64,000 bases of DNA from CAIWHR01 sp963813415. Its GTDB lineage: Bacteria; Pseudomonadota; Gammaproteobacteria; Burkholderiales; Casimicrobiaceae. The translations under genes and the position numbers were made by a program. Within the stretch, counting starts at the first letter, position 1; each line of letters starts with the position of its first letter. The stretch covers positions 105,535 through 169,534 of the forward strand of contig CAWEYW010000006.1 in assembly GCA_963813415.1 (NCBI GenBank). Direction: 5' to 3'. This document shows, in pieces, positions 1-8,128 of this stretch. The notes beneath the pieces were generated by a model. The model had not been told where the DNA came from. It saw only the letters and a program-made list of their open reading frames with translations, and searched no databases.

Positions 1-204
1 CAGCGCAAGCATGCGTACGAGGGGAATGGCGGGCCATGAGTAGCGCGCGATGCGTCGCTTGACGTCCCGCCGCTCGGCAGCAGTGCGCCCGAAATAGGCG
101 AGCCCGCGCGTCTGCTTCGCCTCCCAGCGAAAATAGCCGGCGAGATAGCCGATGCTGCCCACGAGCAGCGCTGTGGCGGCAGCAAGCGCGCCGGCCCAGC
201 TCAT
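1..204 (-). CDS. N-terminal part of a small membrane protein (cut by window edge)
   Basis: The first 68 codons of a minus-strand gene that runs off the left edge. It starts with ATG at 204. Residues 4-24 form a hydrophobic, Ala/Gly-rich segment typical of a membrane anchor. A basic stretch follows (ERRDVKRRIARYS), which by the positive-inside rule would face the cytoplasm. A second hydrophobic segment seems to begin at the cut edge. It lies 40 bp downstream of another small membrane protein on the same strand, so the two may be co-transcribed. I do not recognise the family and no function can be given from this fragment. Confidence 0.55.
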   Translation of the reverse strand, partial: MSWAGALAAATALLVGSIGYLAGYFRWEAKQTRGLAYFGRTAAERRDVKRRIARYSWPAIPLVRMLAL

Positions 205-244
205 CCCACGGTACGCAGCGGCGCGTTGTGCGGCAAGGGCCGAC

Positions 245-511
245 TCAGTCTTTGCGGCGTGCCACGATCCGCCACAGGCGTCGCCCCCATCCCAGCAGGC
301 GCTGCCAGAACATCAGCAGTACGCCGATCACGGCGCCGATCGCGGAAGTGAAGGGCAGAAGCATGTCCGGCCCGATGTAGAGCAACCACAGCCCGACCCC
401 GCCGCTGCCGTTCGGGCCGAGCCACGGCGTCCCGGATCGGGGTACGTGACCCAGCGTCCACGCCGTGATCGCGCAGGCGGCGCAGACGATGCTGATTCGG
501 GTGGCGCGCAT
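245..511 (-). CDS. Small hypothetical membrane protein (88 aa)
   Basis: An 88-residue protein starting at ATG 511. A longer frame extends upstream but its extra residues are Arg/His-rich and look non-coding. Residues about 6-24 (ISIVCAACAITAWTLGHV) are hydrophobic and could be a signal anchor. A second segment at about 45-68 (LWLLYIGPDMLLPFTSAIGAVI region) continues into a short Trp/Arg-rich basic tail (RLLGWGRRLWRIVARRKD). That gives two probable membrane passes with a basic C terminus. It precedes the partial membrane protein at the window edge. The family is not recognised; the call rests on the coherent hydrophobic pattern only. Confidence 0.45.
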   Translation of the reverse strand: MRATRISIVCAACAITAWTLGHVPRSGTPWLGPNGSGGVGLWLLYIGPDMLLPFTSAIGAVIGVLLMFWQRLLGWGRRLWRIVARRKD

Positions 512-802
512 CACGGCTCCGGGGTGTGGATTGCGTCCGTCGGTAAAGGGGGCGATGGTGCGACGATGACCCATGGGTCCATGATCGGTCCCACGCCGCC
601 GAGCCATTGCTGCTACTCGCCGCGCGCACGGTGCCCGCACTGCTGCGGTGTCGCGCAGGCAGCATTGTAGCGACGAGGACGAAGCCGCGCCGCGCCAACA
701 TTGCCGGCCGGGTCGCGTATGCTCCCGGCGGCTGCTCGTGGTGGCGGCGGGCCCAGGTCGCGGCAGGGATGGCGGGTGCCGTTCTGCCGCCGGCTTACCG
801 GA

Positions 803-832
803 TTGAAAAGTAAGCGTTTTTCAGGCTATAAT
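803..832 (+). promoter_or_regulatory. Sigma70-type promoter of rpsO
   Basis: A -35 box TTGAAA (803-808) and a perfect -10 box TATAAT (827-832) are separated by 18 nt. The transcript should begin near 839, leaving a leader of about 35 nt before the rpsO start. This is one of the best sigma70 matches in the window and fits a highly expressed ribosomal protein gene. Confidence 0.85.
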
Positions 833-874
833 TCGCCTCTTCACTGGACAAAACGCGATACAAGGACGACAGCA

Positions 875-1144
875 ATGGCAGTCACCGTGCAAGACAAGGC
901 GAAAGTCATCGCCGACCATCAGCGGGGCACCGGCGACACCGGCTCGCCCGAAGTGCAGATCGCGCTTCTCACCGCCCGCATCAACGGCCTCACCGATCAC
1001 TTCAAGACGAACACCAAGGATCACCATTCGCGCCGCGGCTTGCTGCGCATGGTGTCGCGCCGCCGCAAGCTTCTCGACTATCTCAAATCGCGCAACGCGG
1101 AAAGCTATCGTTCGCTCATCGAGAAGCTTGGCCTGCGCAAGTAG
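875..1144 (+). CDS. rpsO: 30S ribosomal protein S15
   Basis: An 89-residue protein that matches the usual S15 length. It binds 16S rRNA and helps assemble the platform of the small subunit. The sequence has the characteristic S15 landmarks: GDTGSPEVQIALLT near residue 22, the HxxxNxKDxHSRRGLL region around residues 38-53, and the RRRKLLDYLK stretch near residue 65. The ATG at 875 is chosen because an upstream in-frame extension lacks S15 similarity and an AAGGA-like ribosome site lies about 10 nt upstream. A consensus promoter precedes it and pnp follows, the normal proteobacterial arrangement. Confidence 0.98.
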   Translation: MAVTVQDKAKVIADHQRGTGDTGSPEVQIALLTARINGLTDHFKTNTKDHHSRRGLLRMVSRRRKLLDYLKSRNAESYRSLIEKLGLRK

Positions 1145-1282
1145 GCCGTCCACTGGCCATATCGCACGCGCGACCGCAGCGCGGTCGTGCAGGTCCATTT
1201 CCCTGTAGCGCGAACACGATGCCACCACCACTGCCTTGCGCGCTGGACCTCATGCCGCAAGCGCTCTTCGTCTGAGCACAAC

Positions 1283-1320
1283 GCGATGGCCGCGCCCGTT
1301 GAGCGCGGCCATCGCCTTTC
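1283..1320 (+). terminator. rpsO-pnp intergenic hairpin (terminator or pnp leader structure)
   Basis: A perfect 13-bp stem: left arm GCGATGGCCGCGC (1283-1295), 7-nt loop, right arm 1303-1315, then CTTTC. It ends 22 nt before the pnp GTG start. A weaker 7-bp hairpin lies at 1171-1187. In E. coli the same interval holds the rpsO terminator and, further on, an RNase III-cleaved stem used for PNPase autoregulation. Which role applies here cannot be told from sequence; the T tract is short for an efficient terminator. Confidence 0.65.
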
Positions 1321-1337
1321 CGGAATTCGAGGACACT

Positions 1338-3488
1338 GTGAATCCAATCAAGAAATCGATCTCGTACGGCCGGCATACGCTGACGCTCGAGACGGGCGAG
1401 ATCGCCCGTCAGGCCGGCGGCGCGGTTCTCGTCTCGCTCGACGACACCGTCGTGCTGGTCACTGCAGTCGCCGCCAAGTCGGCCAAGCCGGGCCAGGACT
1501 TCTTCCCGCTCACCGTCGACTATCAGGAAAAGACCTACGCCGCGGGCAAGATTCCGGGCGGGTTCTTCAAGCGCGAGGGGCGTCCCTCCGAGAAGGAGAC
1601 GCTCACGTCACGGCTCATCGATCGGCCGATCCGGCCGCTCTTTCCCGATGGCTTCTATAACGAAGTGCAGGTCATCGCGACGGTGATGTCCGTCGATCCC
1701 GAGATCGACCCCGACGTCCCCGCCATGATCGGTGCCTCGGCCGCGCTGATGCTCTCCGGCGTGCCGTTCAACGGCCCCATCGGTGCCGCACGCGTCGCTT
1801 ACATGAACGGCAGCTACGTCCTCAATCCGACGAAGACGGAGCTGACGGAGTCCAAGCTCAACCTGATCGTCGCCGGCACGGAAGCCGCAGTGCTGATGGT
1901 CGAGTCCGAGGCCGACGAGCTGTCCGAGGAAGTGATGCTCGGCGCAGTGGTGTACGGGCACGAACAGCAACAGGCCGTCATCAACATGATCCACGAGCTG
2001 GTCGAGGCGGGCGGCAAGCCGCTGTGGGACTGGCAGGCACCGGCCAAGAACCAGGCGATGATCGATCAGGTCACCGCGTCCGCCGATGCCGCGTTGCGCG
2101 AGGCCTACGCCATGCGCCAGAAGCAGGCGCGGCAGCAACGCATCCGCGAAATCGCGGCCAAGGTCGAGACCGAGTGCATCCCCGCCGACAGCGCGCCCGG
2201 CTACGCCAATGAGGTGCGCGATTTCCTGCACGAGCTCGAAGCGAAGATCGTGCGCAGCCAGATCCTCGCGGGCGAGCCGCGCATCGACGGTCGCGACACC
2301 CGCACGGTGCGTCCGATCACCATCCGCACGGGCGTCCTGCCGCGCACGCACGGCTCGGCGCTCTTCACCCGCGGCGAGACCCAGGCCCTGGTCGTGGCAA
2401 CCCTTGGCACGGCGCGCGACGAGCAGCGCGTCGATGCGTTGATGGGCGAGTACACCGACCGCTTCATGCTCCATTACAACATGCCGCCGTACGCCACCGG
2501 CGAGACCGGCCGTGTCGGCACGCCGAAGCGCCGCGAGATCGGCCACGGCCGCCTGGCGAAGCGCGCATTGCTGGCGGTGCTGCCCACCGCCGAGGACTTC
2601 GCCTATTCGATGCGCGTCGTTTCGGAGATCACCGAATCCAACGGCTCGTCGTCCATGGCGTCGGTGTGCGGCGGCAGCCTGGCGCTGATGGATGCCGGCG
2701 TGCCGATGAAGGCGCATGTCGCCGGCATCGCGATGGGCCTGATCAAGGAAGGCAATCGCTTCGCCGTGCTGACCGACATCCTTGGCGACGAGGATCACCT
2801 CGGCGACATGGACTTCAAGGTGGCGGGCACCGATCGCGGCGTCACCGCCCTGCAGATGGACATCAAGATCCAGGGCATCACCAAGGAGATCATGGGTGTT
2901 GCGCTGTCGCAGGCACGCGAAGGCCGGCTGCACATCCTGCATCTCATGCAGCAGGCTCTGCCGCACGCGCGCACCGAAGTCTCGCAGCACGCGCCGCGCA
3001 TGATGACCTTCAAGATCAACCCGGAGAAGATCCGCGACGTCATCGGCAAGGGCGGAGCGGTGATCCGCGCGCTGACCGAGGAGACCGGCACCACCATCGA
3101 CATCCAGGACGACGGCTCGGTCACGATTGCGTCGGTGAATGCGGATGCGTGCAATGCCGCGCGCAAGCGCATCGAGGAAATCACCGCCGAGGTCGAAGTG
3201 GGCAGGGTCTACGAAGGCACGGTGCTGCGTCTGCTCGATTTCGGCGCCATCGTCCAGGTGCTGCCCGGCAAGGATGGGCTGCTCCACATCTCGCAGATCG
3301 CGAAAGAGCGGGTCAACCAGGTCTCCGACTACGTCAAGGAAGGCCAGATCGTGCGCGTGAAGGTGCTGGAAGCCGACGACAAGGGCCGTTTGCGCCTGTC
3401 GATGAAGGCCGCGGCCGAAGACGCCGCCGCGCCCCCGGCACCGGCCGCAGCAGCGCCGGCGGAAACGCCTGCGACCCCGGCAAGCTGA
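1338..3488 (+). CDS. pnp: Polyribonucleotide nucleotidyltransferase (PNPase)
   Basis: A 716-residue protein, the normal PNPase length. It degrades RNA 3'-5' by phosphorolysis and can add tails. Two RNase PH-like domains are visible (the second includes FTRGETQALV and the ITESNGSSSMASVCGGSLALMDAG area), joined by a helical linker. A KH domain follows (IRDVIGKGGAVIRALTEETG, about residues 560-580). The C-terminal S1 domain starts near VGRVYEGTVLRLLDFGAIV, followed by an Ala/Pro-rich tail. I chose GTG 1338, which begins VNPIKKSISYG and has a GAGGA site 3 nt upstream of the spacer; frames further upstream read through the intergenic hairpin. It is followed by a strong terminator. Confidence 0.97.
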   Translation: MNPIKKSISYGRHTLTLETGEIARQAGGAVLVSLDDTVVLVTAVAAKSAKPGQDFFPLTVDYQEKTYAAGKIPGGFFKREGRPSEKETLTSRLIDRPIRPLFPDGFYNEVQVIATVMSVDPEIDPDVPAMIGASAALMLSGVPFNGPIGAARVAYMNGSYVLNPTKTELTESKLNLIVAGTEAAVLMVESEADELSEEVMLGAVVYGHEQQQAVINMIHELVEAGGKPLWDWQAPAKNQAMIDQVTASADAALREAYAMRQKQARQQRIREIAAKVETECIPADSAPGYANEVRDFLHELEAKIVRSQILAGEPRIDGRDTRTVRPITIRTGVLPRTHGSALFTRGETQALVVATLGTARDEQRVDALMGEYTDRFMLHYNMPPYATGETGRVGTPKRREIGHGRLAKRALLAVLPTAEDFAYSMRVVSEITESNGSSSMASVCGGSLALMDAGVPMKAHVAGIAMGLIKEGNRFAVLTDILGDEDHLGDMDFKVAGTDRGVTALQMDIKIQGITKEIMGVALSQAREGRLHILHLMQQALPHARTEVSQHAPRMMTFKINPEKIRDVIGKGGAVIRALTEETGTTIDIQDDGSVTIASVNADACNAARKRIEEITAEVEVGRVYEGTVLRLLDFGAIVQVLPGKDGLLHISQIAKERVNQVSDYVKEGQIVRVKVLEADDKGRLRLSMKAAAEDAAAPPAPAAAAPAETPATPAS

Positions 3489-3506
3489 TCGATACGCAGG
3501 TACGCC

Positions 3507-3537
3507 AGAAGGGCCCGTTCGCGGGCCCTTCTGCTTT
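3507..3537 (+). terminator. Rho-independent terminator of pnp
   Basis: An 11-bp perfect stem (AGAAGGGCCCG at 3507-3517 with 3522-3532) closed by a TTCG tetraloop and followed by GCTTT. It sits 19 nt after the pnp stop codon and would also face the convergent SIMPL-domain gene. Confidence 0.85.
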
Positions 3538-3565
3538 GGCGAGACCGCCTAGGGGATGCCCGCGT

Positions 3566-4291
3566 TCAGCGTGGTGGCCGGGTCTGGTCCAGGAGGGCGT
3601 CGCCCGTTACGGTCACCGTGACCTCCGTCACGCCGGCTTCGACGCTGACGGGCGCCATGTCGGCGCTCACACCTGCACCCGCTGCACGCATCGTGGGATA
3701 TATCCGCCCACCATCGTTGGACTGCACCGCGAGATGGCCGGGTTTCCAGCCATCGAAACCGAGCGCTGCGGCGGCAATTTGCGCACGCGACTGCCACCCG
3801 CGGATTGCCTGCTGGATGAGCGTGCGTTCCGCCTGCTCGCGTGCATTCGGCGAAAGCGAGAAGCCCATGCCGGAAAGCAGCAACCCGTCCTGTTCCTGCA
3901 GGCGCGTCAGCAACGCGGCAACCGCGGCGAAGTCGGTGGCGGTGAGGGTCATCAGCTGTGTGACACGCCAGCGCATGGGGCGTCCCTTCTCGCTGATCTG
4001 CTGCGTGGAATAACCCGATGTCGCGACCGTGACGCCGGGCGTCGCCTTCGCGCGCGCCAGACCTTTCGCGATCGCCGCATTCACCTGCGCTGCGGCCGCG
4101 GCCGCGTCGGCGTGCTCCGCTTCGGCCCGCACCCAGGCCTGCACGCGGTCATTGGCGATGCTCGCCGTCGCCGACGCGCTGACGCTCACGGCAGCACCGG
4201 CGGTCGGCGATACGGGCTGCGCACTGCTCGCGGTGGCGAGCAGCGTAGCGGCCAGCATCGTCCAGGGGAGCAATCGGCTTCTCATCATCAT
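3566..4291 (-). CDS. Secreted SIMPL-domain (DUF541) protein
   Basis: A 241-residue protein. The N terminus has a short basic start, a hydrophobic core (LLPWTMLAATLLATA) and a likely cleavage site after SSA, so export to the periplasm is probable. The mature part shows the SIMPL/DUF541 pattern: VSVSASATASIANDRV, an alternating helix with DAAAAAAQVNAAIAKGLARAK, the TSGYSTQQI segment, and the C-terminal VSVEAGVTEVTVTVTGDALL strands. SIMPL proteins are periplasmic or outer-membrane-associated with poorly known functions. Three ATG codons are clustered; the first (4291) overlaps the nudB stop as ATGA, which implies translational coupling. It is the last gene of the aspS operon as read here. Confidence 0.85.
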   Translation of the reverse strand: MMMRSRLLPWTMLAATLLATASSAQPVSPTAGAAVSVSASATASIANDRVQAWVRAEAEHADAAAAAAQVNAAIAKGLARAKATPGVTVATSGYSTQQISEKGRPMRWRVTQLMTLTATDFAAVAALLTRLQEQDGLLLSGMGFSLSPNAREQAERTLIQQAIRGWQSRAQIAAAALGFDGWKPGHLAVQSNDGGRIYPTMRAAGAGVSADMAPVSVEAGVTEVTVTVTGDALLDQTRPPR

Positions 4292-4752
4292 GCACTCGCC
4301 TTGCGTACACGCGCCTTCTCCGGCAGGAGCAGGATCGCGTCGCGATTGGTCCACGAAAAGCAACGGGCAGCGGCGTCGCGCCAGTCGAGCCACGCGTATT
4401 GCAGGTGCTCCCGCGGCGCGATGATCACCGGCACGGGCGCCGGCACCTCGACGCCGAAAACGTGCTCGGTGTTGTGCGTCGTGCCTTGCGGATAGCGGTG
4501 GCGCCATTGCAGGTAGATCTCGTAGGCATTCGACATGCCCCAGTCCGTGACTCCCCCATAGAGATCGGAGTCGATGCCGGTTTCCTCGCGCAGCTCGCGC
4601 CGCGCGGTCTCGGCGAGGGTCTCGCCGGGTTCCTGGCTGCCGGTCACCGATTGCCAGTGCGCGGGAAAGTCGGCGCGCTCGAGCAGCAGCACGCGCAGAT
4701 CGGGCGTGTACACGACCACGAGGGTCGAGACGGGTACCTTGTTACCGCCCAT
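4288..4752 (-). CDS. nudB: Dihydroneopterin triphosphate diphosphatase (Nudix hydrolase)
   Basis: A 154-residue Nudix protein. The complete Nudix box GX5EX7REUXEEXGU is present (GSQEPGETLAETARRELREETGI read from G38), with the REL-REE metal-binding glutamates intact. The family member NudB removes pyrophosphate from dihydroneopterin triphosphate in folate synthesis. The N-terminal VPVSTLVVVYTPDLRVLLLERAD and the W-S-x-TGSQEPGE context are typical of NudB, as is the position close to aspS. Its stop overlaps the next gene by 4 nt. Substrate is inferred from family and neighbourhood. Confidence 0.85.
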   Translation of the reverse strand: MGGNKVPVSTLVVVYTPDLRVLLLERADFPAHWQSVTGSQEPGETLAETARRELREETGIDSDLYGGVTDWGMSNAYEIYLQWRHRYPQGTTHNTEHVFGVEVPAPVPVIIAPREHLQYAWLDWRDAAARCFSWTNRDAILLLPEKARVRKASA

Positions 4753-4785
4753 GGCTGCGGCCTTGAAGCGGCCTGTCCTGCCGGC

Positions 4786-5175
4786 TCAGTGCACGAACAC
4801 CCAGAAGGGCTTGCGCAGCTCGCGCCAGTAATCGGCGGCCTCGGCGAGGATGTCCTCGAGCGTCGTCCAGTCCTGTGCATGCGCCTTGCGATACGGGCCC
4901 GCATGCTGCAGGTACAGCACCGCGCCGCTGTGATGCAGCCAGTCATCGTCCTCGAGCGAGTCGGCGAGCGCGTCCCAGTTCGCACCGAAATGCGGCGGCA
5001 GCTTGAGCCCCTTGTCGAGCGCTTTCATCAGCTCCGCCTTCGAGTTCACCCCGTGCAGGTCGGCCGCGAGGTAAGTGAGTCCGGCGGCGGCAGCAGCACT
5101 GGCGAGAGCATGGGCGTCGCCGGACCAGGCGTGCACACCGGCCTGCTCGAGATCGCTGAGATCGGGAACCTTCAT
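4786..5175 (-). CDS. Barstar-family ribonuclease inhibitor
   Basis: A 129-residue protein of the barstar fold. The core TYLAADLHGVNSKAELMKALDKGLKLPPHFGANWDAL is the barstar signature: a strand, the K-A-E-L-hxxL helix and the FG-NWDALxDxL turn. The following segment contains acidic DDD-like residues (EDDDWLHH). Barstar binds and blocks barnase-type RNases in the cytoplasm. It starts at ATG 5175, overlapping the stop of the RNase gene by ATGA, so toxin and inhibitor are translationally coupled. An upstream in-frame extension runs into the RNase gene and is rejected. Confidence 0.9.
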   Translation of the reverse strand: MKVPDLSDLEQAGVHAWSGDAHALASAAAAAGLTYLAADLHGVNSKAELMKALDKGLKLPPHFGANWDALADSLEDDDWLHHSGAVLYLQHAGPYRKAHAQDWTTLEDILAEAADYWRELRKPFWVFVH

Positions 5176-5555
5176 GGACGAATCCTTCGAAACGAGCGGT
5201 AGTGATCGTTGGTATAGAAGCAAACGTCCGGTGCGGTCTTCTCGCCGCCGCAGACGATACGCCGCGCGCCGCGCGTCCGCTCGCCCCGGGTGGGCACCGT
5301 GTACTCGTGATAGTAACCGCGCTCGTGCGCGGGCAAAAGGCGTTCGCGGTTGCCGAAGACCACGCCGTCGCGGTCGTAGCGGAACGGCCCGCCGGCGTGA
5401 ACCCTCGCATAGACGTCACGCGCTTCGGCGGGCAGCTCGCCGAGCGCAATCTCGCTCCCGGTCGTGGCGACGGGCCGGGCACCTGCATCGAGCGGGACGC
5501 CGGCAAGACTTGCGACGGCAAGCACGGCCGCCAGGAAGTGCAGCAGGACGCGCAC
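5172..5555 (-). CDS. Secreted barnase-like guanyl-specific ribonuclease
   Basis: A 127-residue protein with an N-terminal signal peptide (MRVLLHFLAAVLAVASLAGV, probable cleavage after DAGA). The mature part matches the N1/T1/barnase fold: the hydrophobic strand YYHEYTVPT with catalytic Glu84, ARRIVCGG with Arg98/Arg99, and NDHYRSF with His118, in the order and spacing of the barnase Glu-Arg-His triad. Two cysteines (102 and 112) may form a disulfide. The GTG start at 5555 lies 1 nt after the aspS stop codon, and its own stop overlaps the barstar gene. The enzyme would be exported while barstar guards the cytoplasm. Confidence 0.88.
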   Translation of the reverse strand: MRVLLHFLAAVLAVASLAGVPLDAGARPVATTGSEIALGELPAEARDVYARVHAGGPFRYDRDGVVFGNRERLLPAHERGYYHEYTVPTRGERTRGARRIVCGGEKTAPDVCFYTNDHYRSFRRIRP

Positions 5556-5556
5556 T

Positions 5557-7347
5557 TCAGGACACCTTGGCTGCGTCAGGTGCGCGCACCCGGATGTGCA
5601 GATCGCGCAGCTGCTGCTCCGGTACGGGCGTGGGCGCATTGACCAGGAGGTCCTGGCCGCGCTGCGTCTTCGGAAACGCGATGACGTCGCGGATGGACTC
5701 GGCGCCGGTCATCAGGGTGACGATCCGGTCGAGGCCGAAGGCAATCCCGCCGTGTGGCGGGGCGCCGTACTGCAGTGCGTCGAGCAGGAACCCGAACTTC
5801 TTGCGCTGATCCTCGGGGCTGATCTTGAGCGCCGCGAACACCTTCGCCTGCACTTCCTGCTGGTGGATCCGCACCGAGCCGCCGCCGATCTCCCAACCGT
5901 TCAGCACGACGTCGTAGGCTTTGGCAAGAGCGTGGCCGGGATCGACCGAGAACAGCTCTTCGTGACCATCCTTGGGCGCGGTGAACGGATGATGGCGCGC
6001 GGCCCACGCTCCGGTCGCATCGTCCTGCTCGAACATCGGGAAATCGACGACCCAGAGCGGCTTCCACCCGGCCTCTGCCAGTCCGCGCGCGTGGCCGATG
6101 CGCTGGCGCAGCGCCCCCAGGCTGTCGTTCACGACCTTCTCGCGATCGGCGCTGAAGAAGATGAGGTCGCCCGATTGCGCGCCCGTGCGCTGCAGGATGG
6201 TCTGCAGCAAGTCGGCCGACAGGAACTTCACGATCGGCGACTGCAGTCCTTCCTCGTTGGGCTTCGTCGCGTCGTTCACCTTGATGTAGGCGAGTCCGCG
6301 CGACCCGAAGGTCACCACGGAGGCGGCGTAGTCGTCGATCTCCTTGCGCGACATCGTGCCGCCGCCCGGAACGTTCAGTGCGGCGACGCGGCCATTGGGC
6401 ATCTCCGCCGCCGTGCGGAACACCTTGAACTCCGCCTGCTTCATCACATCGGTGAGCTCGGTGAGCTTCAGCGGCACGCGCAGGTCGGGCTTGTCCGAGC
6501 CGTAATCGCGCATCGCGTCCGCGAACTGCATCACCGGGAAAGGATCCGGCAGCTCGACACCGAGCGCGTCGCGGAACATGACCCGCACCAGGCCTTCCAT
6601 GAGATCGCGAATTTCCTGCTCGGCGAGGAACGAGGTCTCGACGTCGATCTGGGTGAATTCCGGCTGACGATCGGCCCGCAAATCCTCGTCGCGGAAGCAC
6701 TTGACGATCTGGTAGTAGCGGTCGAAGCCCGCCATCATCAGCATCTGCTTGAACAGCTGCGGCGATTGCGGCAGGGCGTAGAACTGGCCGTGATGGATCC
6801 GCGAGGGCACCAGGAACTCGCGGGCGCCCTCGGGGGTGGACTTGTAGAGCATCGGCGTCTCGATGTCGATGAAGCCGTGCTCGTCGAGGTAACGCCGCGC
6901 GGCCATCGCCGTGCGATAGCGCAGCATCAGATTCTTCTGCATCTGCGGCCGCCGCAGGTCCAGCACGCGGTTCTCGAGGCGCACCGTTTCCGACAGGTTC
7001 TCGTCGTCGATCTGGAAGGGCGGCGTGAGTGCCGGATTGAGGATGGTCAGCTCGTGCGCCAGAATCTCGATCTCGCCGGAGACGAGATTCGGATTGACCG
7101 TGCCGTCGGGACGCGGACGCACGCGCCCGGTAACCTCCACCACGAATTCGTTGCGCAGCTTTTCGGCACTGGCGAAGATTTCGGCGCGATCAGGATCGAA
7201 CACCACCTGCACCAGTCCCTCGCGATCGCGCAGATCCACGAATATGACTCCGCCGTGATCGCGCCGACGATGGACCCATCCCATGACGGTGACGGTCTGG
7301 GAAAGATAGCGGCGGTCGATGCGGCCGCAGTAGTCGGTGCGTTTCAA
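5557..7347 (-). CDS. aspS: Aspartyl-tRNA synthetase
   Basis: A 596-residue class II synthetase that charges tRNA with aspartate. It has the N-terminal OB fold (VTVMGWVHRRRDHGGVIFVDLRDREG), class II motif 2 (QIVKCFRDEDLRADRQPEFTQID), the bacterial GAD insertion, and motif 3 (GIAFGLDRIV). The start is taken as TTG 7347, giving LKRTDYCGRI, because a GGAG site lies 7 nt upstream and homologues begin at this point; longer frames add unrelated residues. Second gene after DUF502 in the FmdB-led operon. Whether it charges only tRNA-Asp or also tRNA-Asn cannot be told safely from sequence here. Confidence 0.96.
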   Translation of the reverse strand: MKRTDYCGRIDRRYLSQTVTVMGWVHRRRDHGGVIFVDLRDREGLVQVVFDPDRAEIFASAEKLRNEFVVEVTGRVRPRPDGTVNPNLVSGEIEILAHELTILNPALTPPFQIDDENLSETVRLENRVLDLRRPQMQKNLMLRYRTAMAARRYLDEHGFIDIETPMLYKSTPEGAREFLVPSRIHHGQFYALPQSPQLFKQMLMMAGFDRYYQIVKCFRDEDLRADRQPEFTQIDVETSFLAEQEIRDLMEGLVRVMFRDALGVELPDPFPVMQFADAMRDYGSDKPDLRVPLKLTELTDVMKQAEFKVFRTAAEMPNGRVAALNVPGGGTMSRKEIDDYAASVVTFGSRGLAYIKVNDATKPNEEGLQSPIVKFLSADLLQTILQRTGAQSGDLIFFSADREKVVNDSLGALRQRIGHARGLAEAGWKPLWVVDFPMFEQDDATGAWAARHHPFTAPKDGHEELFSVDPGHALAKAYDVVLNGWEIGGGSVRIHQQEVQAKVFAALKISPEDQRKKFGFLLDALQYGAPPHGGIAFGLDRIVTLMTGAESIRDVIAFPKTQRGQDLLVNAPTPVPEQQLRDLHIRVRAPDAAKVS

Positions 7348-7422
7348 GACGGTCTCCAGGACGATCGCAGGTGAGTCGCTGCGGCGGCTGCAGCGGACGC
7401 CTCCCGCTGCGGCCACGGCGAG

Positions 7423-8097
7423 TCAGTTTCGGGACGGTGCTGCGGGAAGTTTGGTGGGGTCGCTCAGCGGCGGCGGCGCAGCGTGCCGGCGCGAGCGCCC
7501 GGGGGTGCGCGGGCGCGGCGTCACCACGCCCATCGAGATGATGTACTTCAGCGCCTCGTCCACGGACATGTCGATCTCGCGCACCTTGCTGGCCGGCACG
7601 ACGAGAAAGTAGCCCGAAGTCGGGTTCGGGGTGGTCGGCACGTAGACGCTGATGTGCTCCTCCTCCAGCACCGACGCCACGGCGCTCGCCGGCGTACCGG
7701 TCTGGAACGCGATCGTCCAGCTGCCCGCGTGCGGGAATTCGACCAGCAGTGCCTTGCGAAACGCATTGCCCTGATCGGACAGCAGCGTATCGCTCACCTG
7801 CTTCACCGACGAGTAGATCGACTTCACGAAGGGAATGCGCGTCAGCACCGCCTCCCACATCCTGATGAGCCGCGCGCCGACGAAATTGGCCGCGACCACG
7901 CCGGTGAGCAGCAGGACGATGAAGCTCAGCAGCACGCCGAGGCCCGGGACCGCGAATCCGAAGAGCGCCTCGGGGCGCCACGACTCGGGCACCACCAGCA
8001 GGGTCTGGTCGAGCGCGCTGACGAGCGCGTGCAGCACCCAGATGGTGATGCCGAGGGGCACCCACACCAGCAGACCGGCGATCAGATAGCGGCGCAT
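7423..8097 (-). CDS. DUF502 integral membrane protein
   Basis: A 224-residue protein starting at ATG 8097 (MRRYLIAGLLVWVPLGITIWVL). Two membrane segments are clear: residues about 5-27 and 51-75 (VPGLGVLLSFIVLLLTGVVAANFVG). The following PFVKSIYSSVKQVSDTLL and the VPTTPNPTSGYFLVVP strand are hallmarks of DUF502, a family of unknown function often found next to aspS. The last 30 residues are Arg/Pro-rich and probably disordered. It sits between the FmdB zinc ribbon (31-bp gap) and aspS (75-bp gap). Confidence 0.9.
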   Translation of the reverse strand: MRRYLIAGLLVWVPLGITIWVLHALVSALDQTLLVVPESWRPEALFGFAVPGLGVLLSFIVLLLTGVVAANFVGARLIRMWEAVLTRIPFVKSIYSSVKQVSDTLLSDQGNAFRKALLVEFPHAGSWTIAFQTGTPASAVASVLEEEHISVYVPTTPNPTSGYFLVVPASKVREIDMSVDEALKYIISMGVVTPRPRTPGRSRRHAAPPPLSDPTKLPAAPSRN

Positions 8098-8128
8098 CGC
8101 GATCCGCGCAGTGGGGTGGAGGGCACGA

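Noticed and set aside
1608..3287. A 559-codon frame opposite pnp
   Set aside because: Shadow of a well-conserved housekeeping gene; no family pattern.
2666..4495. A 609-codon plus-strand frame running from pnp across the terminator into the SIMPL gene
   Set aside because: It crosses a strong terminator and two real genes in other frames; the product is Arg/Gly-rich and random.
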